The notes: generated by a model not told the origin, from the sequence alone. A DNA stretch of 33,994 nucleotides from Bremia lactucae (GCF_004359215.1 NC_090622.1:744926-778919); one strand, 5' to 3'. Positions 20,461 through 29,765 are shown, counted from the first letter of the stretch. Program-made: numbers and translations.

Positions 20461-21020
20461 AGAACCTATCTTCTAACTTGGTTTCTGCGGTCTTTAAGAC
20501 TAAATTGCGCCTGCGCTTTATTGTATTATTTGCGGTAGTGGCCAAGAAGAGCCTAGCTTACACGCTAATCCTTCCTCGCAAGCTGCATACACACCCAGTT
20601 TTTACGTCGCCTTGCTTAAGCCATGTAGGGACCCTTCTCACGTGGACTTAAAGGTGCTTGCGCCGACACAGGCGGCCATGCCGCAGATGCTGCATCCTCA
20701 CTAGGATGTCTAGCTGATCCTCCAAACGAGGTTGTTGACGTTCCAACGTTGAAAGACATTTTGGACCGCGTCATAAGAGCCTCCATCCGATCAAAGTCAT
20801 CGCGAAGAACTTGCACCTCGTGCTTTAAAGCATCAAATACTTCCACCGAGATTTCTGTCCCTTCTCGCATTGCTTGATGAGCGAGGGAACCTTAAGGTTT
20901 ACGTGGAGAATCTTTAGCACGACGTCGTTGTAAGGGCCAATACCGGTATCGGGTGAAGTGGCTTGGGTGCCCCTCTTCGGAAAACTCTTGGGAGTTTGAG
21001 GTAACCTCTTCGACATGATT
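20460..21020 (+). pseudogene. pol: C-terminal barrel and chromodomain of C1 Pol
   Basis: KNLSSNLVSAVFKTKLRLRF (20460-20520) and VAKKSLAYTLILPRKLHTHP form the barrel domain. An Ala/Pro-rich linker follows. A chromodomain is readable at 20908-20985 as LARRRCKGQYRYRVKWLGCP and SSENSWEFEV, including two aromatic-cage-type positions. Pol ends soon after and the reverse-strand ORF begins about 100 bp downstream, so the two converge. Confidence 0.8.
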
Positions 21021-21112
21021 GCCTATACGCCGTTGACATTTTTGAGCGCCGCGCTCAGGGTCAACTTGCGTCAAACGACGCTTCCAATAGAAGTAAAAAT
21101 GAATGGTTATTT

Positions 21113-21870
21113 AGCCTCATTGCAGCTTCGATCTATGGTTGTGCGGGCAATTGATGTACTGGAGTACTGGTTAGGCTTATCCTCGATTTGGGACAGATAC
21201 GTCGGATGTAACTGACCTTTGGCCATACGCTTGGCGAAATCGAAGCGACGCTTCCGTTCCAAACGAACATCAGCCACATCGTAAAATCTCTTAAAGACTA
21301 GATGTTTTGGATGCGGCAGGCCCGACAGACCCAGTTCTCAAACGAGACAAACTTTTCGCTTTTTTAATTCGTTTGGAAACAGGACGATTGTAATTTCCCT
21401 CGTTGAGTCACCGATGGCCCCAAGGGTCTGATCACGCAAGCGCGTCAAATAGTGAAGTCGCATCATTACCTTGGATTTAAGATATTACTCATGAAGAGCA
21501 TCAGGGGCAGCGAACTCCCGTGGCGTCATCGCGTTGGGTCCGGAGGTCCAGATGTTAAGCTTCGACACGTACTTGAAGACTCTTTTGCTTTTCGCAAGGT
21601 CTGTAGCTTCACGACGAGCTTGGTCCTCTCTGAGGATTGCCTGGGCTTGCTCTTCAACGAACGGGTTCTTAATTCCTGCGCAATGCAGCTAAAGCATTCG
21701 TGGCACCACATTCTGGACACAGTTCTGGGACCCGACGAGATTCGTTCACAAGACGAGGCGTGTAGAAGCCACGCTCCTTTCCCTCATCCTTCGATGGAGT
21801 GTGACTGTCATAGTCCACCATCATCTCATCGTTAACGAATGCGCTAAGGAGTCTGGGCCTCAGGCTTGGT
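21113..21870 (-). pseudogene. reverse-strand extra ORF of C1 (aORF), broken
   Basis: Unrecognised protein read opposite to pol. Blocks in order: RPRLLSAFVNDEMMVDYDSH, TPSKDEGKERGFYTPRLVNE, ELCPECGATNALAAL (21723-21680), FVEEQAQAILREDQARREAT, DLAKSKRVFKYVSKLNIWTS, MTPREFAAPDALHE, then a stop and RLHYLTRLRDQTLGAIGDS, TREITIVLFPNELKK, FKRFYDVADVRLERKRRFDF and AKRMAKGQLHPTYLSQIEDK, with a stop at about 21113. The charged helical composition is strongly coding-like, unlike the plus strand here. CPEC suggests metal binding. C2 carries a homologous N-terminal part at 23850-24174, which shows that the ORF belongs to the element. Confidence 0.6.
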
Positions 21871-21958
21871 TGTCATCAGACAAAGGAATGCAAAAACAAT
21901 CGAACGGTTAGCTTTAAAGATCCAACAAGAGAAAATTAATGCTAGTGTTGTCATAATC

Positions 21959-21970
21959 TGATGGGGGAAG
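21959..21970 (+). promoter_or_regulatory. polypurine tract of C1
   Basis: TGATGGGGGAAG sits directly before the LTR start TGTGGAATGGGG at 21971. Confidence 0.75.
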
Positions 21971-22444
21971 TGTGGAATGGGGCACACTTCGGCTGGTGAA
22001 CCGTTGTTTTGGTACATTTACTTTACGTGGAAATTACTCTTTTGTTCTATTGATAATAGTTAATCATCAAAATCCCATCTATTCTGGGTAACATTGTGGC
22101 AGCCGCCAGATATAAATATGGCGGCCAAATGTAAATTTTGTTGGAATAAGGTTAAAGATTTAAACTTAAATAAAAGTTAGTTTTTCTTTTGAGTTACAGC
22201 GTCTAGTCCTTCCTAAGGCTTGCGCATTGATCTACGAGAGAAAAAAATATTTCTAAGATATATACTCTCGGGCAATAGTTGACACTTGCTTCTAAGAACT
22301 CATGCAAATCTTGAACAAGGATTCGTTAAGCGTTACGAGCTTGTACAACTCACTTCGTGTTGAGCCTATTAGTTTGATAGAACAAGTGAATCTCTGAGTC
22401 TATAAGACTTTCTCTGACTTAATGAGCAAGGTAGCTCCGCTACA
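21971..22444 (+). repeat. 3' LTR of C1 (family C), about 474 bp
   Basis: It starts TGTGGAATGGGGCACACTTC after the polypurine tract and ends GGTAGCTCCGCTACA. The second half (22180-22444) matches the opposite strand of 23283-23540, the LTR remnant of C2 (shared AGTCAGAG, GTACAAGCTCGTA, CGCAAGCCTTAGGAAG). The exact 3' end is inferred from the point where the copies diverge. Confidence 0.72.
22102..22125 (+). promoter_or_regulatory. TATA-type promoter core inside a perfect inverted repeat
   Basis: GCCGCCA (22102-22108) and TGGCGGC (22119-22125) are perfect inverted arms around GATATAAATA. In an LTR this is a likely start region for element transcription. The symmetry would allow a bound dimer or bidirectional use. 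Confidence 0.5.
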
Positions 22445-22921
22445 ATGCAATACTAATATTTAGTATTATTTGATATAATTACATCCTCATTTTCTCTTTA
22501 AAGACCGCTCATTGGCTTAAATATACTTAGCTGACGTCGCAAATTTTGTCATGTTCACTGGCAATACACTATGATATTTCCTGTAATGAAAAATTACACG
22601 AAGATTTTATTTATACGATAGAACTGGTATTTAAATTCAAGTTTAAAGTGTAAAATGCAACTTAAACAATTTTTTATTGTTTTGTATTAGTTATGTGGTG
22701 GTAACAATTTTTAAGTAAATTTTTATTTCTCAATTTCTAGCCAACATTTATTCTGTAGGGCTATGGATAGCCGCAAATAGGATGCGACATGCGCCCTGTA
22801 TCTTTGAGCCAAAATCGATGTGGCACGGTGCACCATCTCCGTCGAGTCATAGTAGATGCATAGGGAAAGATAGACAAAGTCATAACTGCAGGTTGCTCGA
22901 CCTTGGTCAAAGTACATATTT
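22445..22921. other. AT-rich sequence between elements, no recognised gene
   Basis: About 480 bp between the C1 LTR and the next LTR fragments. The left 270 bp is very AT-rich with no reading frame. The right part (22723-22926, minus) contains a 67-codon frame reading DQGRATCSYDFVYLSL and MVHRATSILAQRYRAHVASY, ending KCWLEIEK before an AT-rich stretch. It does not resemble any retroelement protein here. It could be a scrap of host sequence, the C-terminus of an unknown protein, or chance. Confidence 0.35.
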
Positions 22922-23282
22922 TGCAACGGGGTCCCTTCGCTAATATTGATAGCAGTACAAGCCTACATACACTGATAACAGTGAATGTAGCGGAGCTACC
23001 TCGCTCCAAAAGTCAGAGGAAGACTAAACTCAGAGAGTTAATGTAACGGGGTGTCCCGTTTCATAAAAAACTCACTTCTTACACGAGGATTAATGGTAAT
23101 TATTGCTATTCGAGGAAACAAATAAAGAGGTACGACGTTATTATCTTTTATTAATTTTGACTTATAATCCAATATAACCAAATTTAGTAATATCGACGCA
23201 AGTGTAGAAGCAGTACTAGCGAAAAATACTGTACAAGCGGATAATACTGACTCAGACTGATGAATGGTGTCCCATTATACAA
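22922..23282. repeat. rearranged LTR fragments, including a 241-bp LTR-like insert
   Basis: 22922-22984 resembles the reversed end of a family A LTR. 22985-23041 is a reversed family C LTR end (TGTAGCGGAGCTACCTCGCT). 23042-23282 starts TGTAACGGGGTGTCCCGTTT like the A2 LTR (26813) and ends ATGAATGGTGTCCCATTATACA, an inverted match to its own start. The C-type LTR end recurs at 23283, so the 241-bp unit is bracketed by two copies of the same roughly 55-bp sequence. Confidence 0.6.
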
Positions 23283-23565
23283 TGTAGCAGAGCTACCTCG
23301 CTCCTTAAGTCAGAGGAAGACTTATCGACTCAAAGAGTCGCTAAGGTTTATTAAAGTTAATAAGTAAAAGCTAAATGATACGTACAAGCTCGTAGAGATT
23401 ATGCAGTCCTGGTTAAAGGGACTCTGTGTCGTGATTCAAGTGGCAACAAGTTGTCAAGAGTATATACCGTAATAAGGTTTTTGACTCTAACAGATCACAC
23501 CGCAAGCCTTAGGAAGACACAGAACTTAATTGGAACCTAAACTTCATTTACTTATAGAGATAAGA
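23283..23565 (-). repeat. 3' LTR remnant of C2 (family C)
   Basis: The minus-strand end is GCTCTGCTACA at 23283. The match to the C1 LTR runs to about 23540 (CGCAAGCCTTAGGAAGACAC at 23503-23522). Most of the U3 part is missing. CCCCCCCAC at 23568-23576 may be what is left of the reversed polypurine tract. Confidence 0.62.
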
Positions 23566-23687
23566 TCCCCCCCACAATTCTCCTGCATACCAGATCTATA
23601 TCGGGTGGCCGACACGCGTGCGATACCATTAATCTATATGATATCACATATAGATGTTTTAAAAGAAATATTACCCTTTCGGCGACG

Positions 23688-24174
23688 TTGGCCAACGAAG
23701 TGCTTGTCTCAACCTCCCCTATCCGTCTGTTGGATGCGAGGGTCGGCACTCGTTTTCATTTCCGCTTTGAGTTGTGGGTCAGAGTTCTGACATTGCGGTT
23801 GTGTTTTGAACACCTTTATCGTTTGGCATCACTCCGGGAGTCACTAACTCTCAGTTTCTTCCTTAAAGATGACGAGTACGTGGACTATGATAGCCACAAT
23901 TCTTCTAAGGACAAATATTGAGGATTCCAAGCCCACCACGCTTTAGCGTAAAGACGAGTCTTGTCGAGCATCGAATATTTTTCCAGAGTGTAGTATCGTG
24001 AATGCTCAAATTGCATCACGCAAGACATCAGGACGAGGATTCGATTTCGTTACAACAGTCGATGCTGTCCATGAGAGGTACCATGACAGCACACCAATAT
24101 CTGAAACACTGCGTATTCAGTTACGCGGTGCTTTGGTTTCCTCCATGAGGAGTGTTGCAGCCGTTTTTTTTTAA
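23688..24174 (+). pseudogene. reverse-strand extra ORF of C2 (aORF), truncated
   Basis: Opposite to the gag-pol of C2. A first frame ends KDDEYVDYDSHNSSKDKY (to 23921), homologous to DEMMVDYDSHTPSKDEGK of the C1 aORF. After a shift, an open 65-codon frame from 23980 reads FPECSIVNAQIASRKTSGRG, DFVTTVDAVHERYHDST and LRIQLRGALVSSMRS before a stop near 24174. FPEC aligns with CPEC of C1, so the first cysteine is lost. The C-terminal half is missing together with the deleted part of pol. Confidence 0.55.
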
Positions 24175-24239
24175 TTGAGCAGAACATAAAAACGAGAGTG
24201 CGTTCGTTTAATTAGTTCATCGAGCCCGACACCTTCGAT

Positions 24240-24530
24240 ATATGTATTATTAGTATTAAGCTTATTATAAGCATGCACAACGTGCCATTTTCCGTTTCGG
24301 CTTCTTGGCTTATATCGTCGGCGTCGAACAGGAAAACATACCCTCGCACACCATTCCAGCCGCGTGCCTAGTACGGAAGCAATCATCAATGACGTCATAC
24401 AACGCCTTTGTTAAAGGCCACTCTCGTGTTACGCAGTATTTGGTTCCAAAAACCACGTCCATCTCTATCAGGAGGTACGTCTTGAAATTCTTAATTATTA
24501 CGTAGTACGGATTCAAGGGGTCTTAAGGGA
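24240..24530 (-). pseudogene. pol: RT N-terminal fragment of C2
   Basis: Two overlapping frames carry VVFGTKYCVTREWPLTKALY, DVIDDCFRTRHAAGMV (24460-24350) and RNGKWHVVHAYNKLNT (24300-24245), the conserved fingers of a gypsy RT. Homology stops after KLNT: the usual PAQTPIPRKD is not there and about 65 bp of unassigned sequence leads into the aORF, marking a deletion of the rest of pol. Confidence 0.78.
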
Positions 24531-25260
24531 TCACAAGGGATTAACGTTCTAAAACACGAGACAAGCCTCGCTTTTGTGTTCTCAAGGCCGGCTTCATCCA
24601 GAAGCGATGACGAATTCAATTCAGTATCTGGTGAAATGACCACCAAGTCAAATAAAGTCCCAGCCTTTAAGGTCTGGCCGAATTTATCAACAGGTAGTGC
24701 GTCTAGCTCTTAAAGAGAATGAAACGACGGGATATCATCACGACTGACATTACCTTTATTGCCCAATTACCGAGTGTATTTAGTATCCACAAACATCATT
24801 CTGTAACATTACAGACGTTTCGCGTCACGCAGTAACTGACTGTTATCTCTGCTGTCCCTATGTAGAGCCCAAGTATCACATGAAGGCTGAAACATTAATG
24901 TTTCCAATTTAAAAAAAATACCTTTTCTTGCTCTGTAAGAAAGCCGGTGGATTCCTACATACAATAAAAATAGCTAAACTCGAGCTCATCATCCAACGAG
25001 CGAATATGTGTCACTCCATGTGCATTAAATGGGCATCCCTGTTGTGACTTGGCATAATGCCAACAACTCACAGTCGATATTCAGAGTGGTGCCATCGGGG
25101 CTAATCTCACTCGGTGGGCTTATACGCCACTCCATGTACGTCAGAGGTGTCACATCATTTATGACTCGGTCCTAGGCCCTAAATGTTTGATCATTCATTA
25201 TTTCGTTAAGCAACGAGCAACACTCAAAGGGTTACGTGCCGTTCCTTTAACAGTTAACGT
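24530..25260 (-). pseudogene. linker region of C2, unreadable
   Basis: No frame longer than about 60 codons and no motif I recognise. By position it corresponds to the protease-RT linker of C1 (17290-18170). The plus strand also shows nothing convincing. Confidence 0.4.
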
Positions 25261-25800
25261 GCCATGCTCGAGGTTAACTTTGTCGACATTGGAGTTAATA
25301 AACTCAGATATATCCAATGTCTAGCACACTCAAGAGCTCTGTCAGTGGCTCGCACAGGTAGCGCTCTTGTTGCCTAGCAAAGGTGGGTTCATGACTCGCC
25401 AAAGCTTCGCTAGGAACATTGCGCGTGGCGCCTAAGTTCTAAGACCTCTATTCATACCATAGCTCATAGCGATCAAGCCAGGCCTTCCAGAATTGATAAT
25501 ATATCTCAAATCTATATCCAAGACATGACAGCATCTTGTAATCTAAACGTCCAAAAAATACCTAAGTTCAAAGGAACATGAACAGGGATCGAATTACCTT
25601 CGTGCGCTATGAGCGCCTCAGCATATCGCTGACTCCGTGAAAGGGAACGCCGTCGAGCATAATTGCAAGACGCTCCTGAATCATTCAAAATTGACCATGG
25701 TTATCAAAGTCCTTCACAGTCGCCTCTGCGACTGGCAAGCCGGGCTTGTATTTTCGCTCCATGCGATTAGGAACAGAGCTCACTGGGGCTAGGCCTGTAT
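25260..25800 (-). pseudogene. pol: protease C-terminal part of C2, broken
   Basis: NLGATRNVPSEALASHEPTF and ARQQERYLCEPLTELLSVLD (about 25435-25315) match the sequence that follows the protease in C1. Before them YRFEIYYQFWKAWLDRYELW (about 25520-25460) is a degraded form of the FDLILGMAWL motif. The active-site region is not recognisable. Confidence 0.65.
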
Positions 25801-26812
25801 ACCTTTACCTCATAGAGGTACAACAGAGCCTAAATCTCCCCAGAACACCCCGCTCCTACTGGGTATCGATTTTTCCGCAGCGTACCAAATTTCCGGTATT
25901 ATGAGGTGGGGTATTTACTGCTCTTTTAAGCTTTGCGCGGGTCGTGCAATGGACATGCCGGACGCAAGTGTCACACATTCAACATCTGCAAAAATTTCGT
26001 TGCTGTTCCTCAGCTTGAAGCTCTGCTTCCGTTTTTTTATCCTCTGCGGGGCTCAGGTCCATGGGTTCCAGTCTATTATTCCAGATGTGCTCGAATAGTT
26101 AGTATGGTACCCCTGGGTACCGTGGCGAGTGGCCGTAAAGCTTAACATATTGCTCAACGGAATATCAACAGCTGCTTTAAAAGTAGTGGGGTGGAATAAA
26201 AAGACTTCCGTTCTGGCCATGTTCAAGGTAAGACTTTCCATAAAATTGGTTACTAGCACTGCCTTTGGAATAAGTCCAGTCTGCATAGCAGCAATAAAAG
26301 TTTGCAACCTTTGAGTATGGTCCGTCAGGACCATTTTACTCTGATGGTAAGAAAATAAGCATGAATGCACGCGATAAGCCTGGTTGACGGGTTTAACACG
26401 CAAGACAGTTGCTTTTCAATGTGGACAACTTGGAGAAAGCGACGTCAACAGACGTCCTGCATGTGAAAGCCCATTTTTTTGGCTCTGCCACCGAGTTTGG
26501 AGATGACCACACAACATCTGTGCTGCTTTGTTCGGAGCATTGTCGAATTCATGGCCATTCCACCTCTGTCGTGCAAAGATGGAGATTTTTCCCTCTTTCC
26601 TTTCACACGTTATAACACTAAAAACAAGAGGGCGAGTCATAGGCTCCTGTTCAGGTGCTGAAATGTACCGAGTCTGTATCGATGCCGCTAAATGTCCATG
26701 GACCTGTCAAATTAGGGAGGAGCGCACTGAGCACCTCTGAACCCTTAGCCACGATATTATCCACTTCTCTTCCTCAACCAAGGCCTTAGATTTTTCAACG
26801 CCTAGCGCTGAG
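25800..26812 (-). pseudogene. gag: Gag of C2, broken
   Basis: Frame 26403-26053 includes TQRLQTFIAAMQTGLIPKAV, LVTNFMESLTLNMARTEVF and SSTSGIIDWNPWT, matching C1 gag near 16240-16480. Upstream frame 26640-26416 and the segment GVEKSKALVEEEKW (near 26800) give the N-terminal part, with AASIQTRYIS near 26690. The CCHC knuckle near 25950 has lost its cysteines. FWGDLGSVVPL before a stop (about 25850-25815) is the same Gag end as in C1. Confidence 0.75.
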
Positions 26813-27313
26813 TGTAATGGGATGTCCCGTTTCATAAATATTATTTCATATAAGAGAAATAAATTATATTATATCCTGGATTGAGAGGTACAAAATTAAT
26901 ATTTTTTATTAATTAATTACGTAATAGTTCCAATATTACCAAATTTAGTAATATTGACACAATAAACATTATTTCTATTGATTGGTCGATTTACATTATA
27001 AATTTACCCCGCCAATCGTCACAAGACACGATTGTGCGGTGCGCAAGTAGGCGCCATATAGAATTTTTTATTAATATAATATAGTCAGTAGTAGATAGAA
27101 GATCGTTACGTAGAAACTTAACGTATTAATACAGTTTTACTTATTCCCTTTTCTAAAGCCTTAGAACTAACCTCTGGTAGCTAAGACTACTTAGCTATGT
27201 AGTCTTTCTCTACATGTCGTGTACGTGAAGTACTCGCGACACTCCAACTTCAACGTAATCAGTGTAGATTGGCTAGTACTATTAACAATACTAGCAACGA
27301 TGGCCCGGTTAAA
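26813..27313 (+). repeat. 5' LTR of A2 (family A), 501 bp
   Basis: It runs from TGTAATGGGATGTCCCGTTT to GGCCCGGTTAAA (decayed from CCCGTTACA). It aligns in reverse with both A1 LTRs, sharing GGCGCCATA, AGATCGTTACG and the stem-loop CCGCCAATCGT...ACGATTGTGCGG (27008-27042). Confidence 0.85.
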
Positions 27314-27315
27314 CC

Positions 27316-27333
27316 TGGTAGCACTTCGTAGTC
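27316..27333 (+). promoter_or_regulatory. primer-binding site of A2
   Basis: TGGTAGCACTTCGTAGTC begins 2 nt (CC) after the LTR and matches 33962-33979 at 17 of 18 positions. Confidence 0.78.
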
Positions 27334-27479
27334 TCTCCAACGGCCTATGCGCGTTCCATCCGATAAAGACATGTTGGATGAAACAGGAGGGAGCTTTTAA
27401 GCCCCTCAAGAAGGCTATCACGCAACGCGTCAAATTTTATAATCATAAGAGTGACCTTGAATGAAGAGAGGTCAAACGC

Positions 27480-28560
27480 ATGAGTTCGGTCGTAGGCGGG
27501 CCAGCCGTTGGCGCCATGCTGTTCACTCTGAGCACAGATGAACAACATGTTGCTATAGCCGAGTTCATACAACATGAACTCGACGGGGCCCGAGAAAAAG
27601 CAATCTTGCTTCACCAGCAAGGATCTCAACACGCAGAGGTGTTGAGAGAAAGGGGTCATGAGCAGTTGTCGAGACAGCAGCATTTACATGCTGCTAGCGG
27701 CTTTACGCTTTTGCGTCAACTCGAAAACTTAACGGTCGAAATCTCTAAGTTAAAGACAGCCGAAGGCGACTCTCTTTAATACAATTCGTCGAATTAGATG
27801 ACGCCATTGAAGCTCGCTGCATCAATAATGATGCGACAAAAGTGAAATTTGGCATGTCCAACTAAGCCGGACATGCCAAATCTTAGGCTTTAGGGCTCAA
27901 GCTTCACGGCCCATTCATTTCGGGTCATACGAGGTCTTTAAGACCCTGCGGCAAACATTTGAGCCGGCAGTGCCGAATTCGGGGCTCGAGCCGAGCTTCT
28001 GGATTTGCTGAAGAGCAAGCGTGACATTCACGCTTATGGCCAATAAACACGTTACTTGGTCAGTTGTATCGTGAGTTATCCAATTGATGAACAAACGCAA
28101 ATAGCTGTGTTTAAAAAGGTCTTGCAGACGGTCTCCTGTAAATACTCACCGGTTTCGGCTTGAATTAGAGTTGCTCGACGAAGCGATCACTTTAGTGGAT
28201 TAGGAGGACTTCAGTCTGAAACAGGCATTCGTCTACTCTGGAGCTTATCGTCCTCCGAGACAACAAGATAACGGAGGTCTCGAAGCTTTGGACCTCTCGT
28301 TTGTGGAGAGCGAGAAACCTCGCTCATAAAGTCACGAAAGATTGTGAACTTGCAATCGTTGTCATAAGAAGGGCCACTACGCCTGTGAGTGTAGTGACCC
28401 ACGCCAAGTTCCAAGAAACACTGATTAAAATGATTGACGTCCCGCGGGGAATAGCGAAGAACGCAATTCCGACGCTGTTGAAAAATAGCAACGGCGATGC
28501 GGATCGTCAAACAATGGTGAGGATCAGTAGGTGCGGAGAGCCTCACTGATCCAGCAACAT
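27480..28560 (+). pseudogene. gag: Gag of A2 with CCHC knuckle, broken
   Basis: ATG at 27480 (MSSVVGGPAVGAMLF), open for 99 codons including a Gln-rich probable coiled coil (LHQQGSQHAEVLRERGHEQL) up to TAEGDSL, then stops. ATKVKFGMSN and AGHAKS with a stop, LGQLYRELSN near 28050-28085, and the knuckle CNRCHKKGHYACEC (28351-28392; CX2CX4HX4C) follow in register with A1. The stretch between 27900 and 28040 contains frameshifts. Confidence 0.82.
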
Positions 28561-28624
28561 CCAGCAACATCAAAAAAATTTGCAGGCCTTTTAACAAAAG
28601 TTGCTTCCACACACAAACATTGTG

Positions 28625-28670
28625 TGACTGCCCCAGGTGATGAGGTTAACCTCATCACCTGGGGCAGTCA
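28625..28670. repeat. 46-bp perfect palindrome
   Basis: 28625-28647 and 28648-28670 are exact reverse complements with no loop; the outer ends are TGACTGCCCC and GGGGCAGTCA and the centre is GTTAAC. It interrupts the Gag-protease junction of A2. The left half reads naturally as coding (VTAPGDEVNLI). Confidence 0.95.
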
Positions 28671-28679
28671 TAGTGGCAA

Positions 28680-28960
28680 ATAAATTATCACTAAAGTCCT
28701 AGTCGATTGTGAGGCGTCGAACAATTCAATTCAACGCCAATCGCTAGAAGATCGCGAAGTCGAATTCATTGAGCGAGATATCCCTCTAACGAGGATGACA
28801 TTGCGCCTAGCAACAGGCGCATCTGTAACAGTAAAGAAACGTAAAGTTGTAATCCAATACACATTAAGGGGTAAACATTACGATGACAGATTTGATGTCA
28901 CCCTTGGGTTACCATGGCTCAGAATATATAAGCCATGCATAAATTGGCAGCATTAAGCCG
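28680..28960 (+). pseudogene. pol: aspartic protease of A2 with altered active-site loop
   Basis: A continuous frame reads ITKVLVDCEASNNSIQRQSL, VEFIERDIPLTRMTLRLATG, ASVTVKKRKVVIQYTLRGK, then YDDRFDVTLGLPWLRIYKP and a stop near 28953. Family members have D-(S/C/T)-G-A at the active site; here the Gly codon reads GAG (Glu) just after Asp-Cys. About eight residues before FDV are missing compared with C1, bridged by the repeated GATGACAGATTTGATGTC-type sequence. Confidence 0.8.
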
Positions 28961-29765
28961 TGACGATGTATGCCTCTCGTTCATCACATGGTCATCAGAT
29001 GAACGTGTTGGAGCGTTCACGAGCGTGTGGATGTCCTACACCTCAGTTTTCCTTCAGTCGTTTGCACAACTGCACAAGACTGCAGAGTGACAACCCGTCA
29101 CACTGTAAAATTAGATACCGACGGCTACAGGCAGCGTCGAAGTTCGGCCACTAGAATGAGTCGATTGGTTCGAACAAGGATGCTTGCTTCGAAAGTAACA
29201 TCCAAGAAAATTTAAGACGCCTGTCTATAATAGAAAGTGCGAAAATCCTGGATTGACTGGAGAGTCGATCGTAAAAGTACCTCGCAGTGGTTACGCTTCC
29301 ACCGCTCGAAGCAGTTGGGGGATTCTTTCCAAATAAAAATTGAGGGTATAAATTTCCAAAAATCTGCGGAAATGAGTCCTAGAAATCTGTGGTCAAAGGT
29401 TCCCAGGTACCTTTTGAAATCGATTTCCAGGAGGAAACTGATACATATAATGTCTAAGTAAACAACAATTCAAATGTAGGCGCTAATACACTTGATCTGA
29501 TAGCGCCTCCAAATATAACTTCGGAGATAAGTCAATGCTAGAACCGAAATGGTTCTCGCGTGATCTGCTTAGCGGCAAAGTCAAGCAGATCTGCCTACTT
29601 ATCATCGATGACAAGTACGTGGACGATATTCGGTCGACAATAGTAATTCCTGAGAACAAACCGGTTCTTAGCAGCTCATCGATGAATGAAATTGTCCTCG
29701 AAAAAGACTCGGATGGAACGTATTACGTCCCAATCGTGGAAGTCTTCAAAATAAAATCCTTTTAA
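28960..29765 (+). pseudogene. pol: protease-RT linker of A2
   Basis: Frames contain SSHGHQMNVLERSRACGCPT (28979-29038, the DGHLMNVLERPQACGC signature seen in A1) and, at 29535-29765, LEPKWFSRDLLSGKVKQICL, SSSSMNEIVLEKDSDGTYYV. The order matches A1 6596-7384 in reverse. No catalytic function is expected for this part. Confidence 0.72.

Larger units (their letters stand above)
15665..22444 (+). mobile_element. Ty3/gypsy retrotransposon C1, 5' truncated
   Basis: Internal sequence starts at the B2 LTR edge within the N-terminal coding part of gag; the 5' LTR, PBS and gag start are absent. It continues through gag, protease, RT, RNase H, integrase, barrel and chromodomain (to about 21020), a reverse-strand ORF (21870-21113), polypurine tract (21959-21970) and 3' LTR (21971-22444). 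It is the oldest layer on this side, having been present when B2 arrived. Confidence 0.8.
23283..26812 (-). mobile_element. Ty3/gypsy retrotransposon C2, internally deleted and 5' truncated
   Basis: Minus-strand order: gag (26812-25800), protease end and linker (25600-25260), RT start (24516-24240), then directly the aORF region and a 3' LTR remnant. RT catalytic part, RNase H, integrase and chromodomain are missing. It is tail to tail with C1. The 5' end is cut by the A2 LTR at 26813. Confidence 0.72.

Noticed and set aside
21452..21835. Plus-strand 127-codon frame downstream of the C1 chromodomain
   Set aside because: The minus strand gives charged, ordered protein blocks with homology to C2; the plus frame does not.
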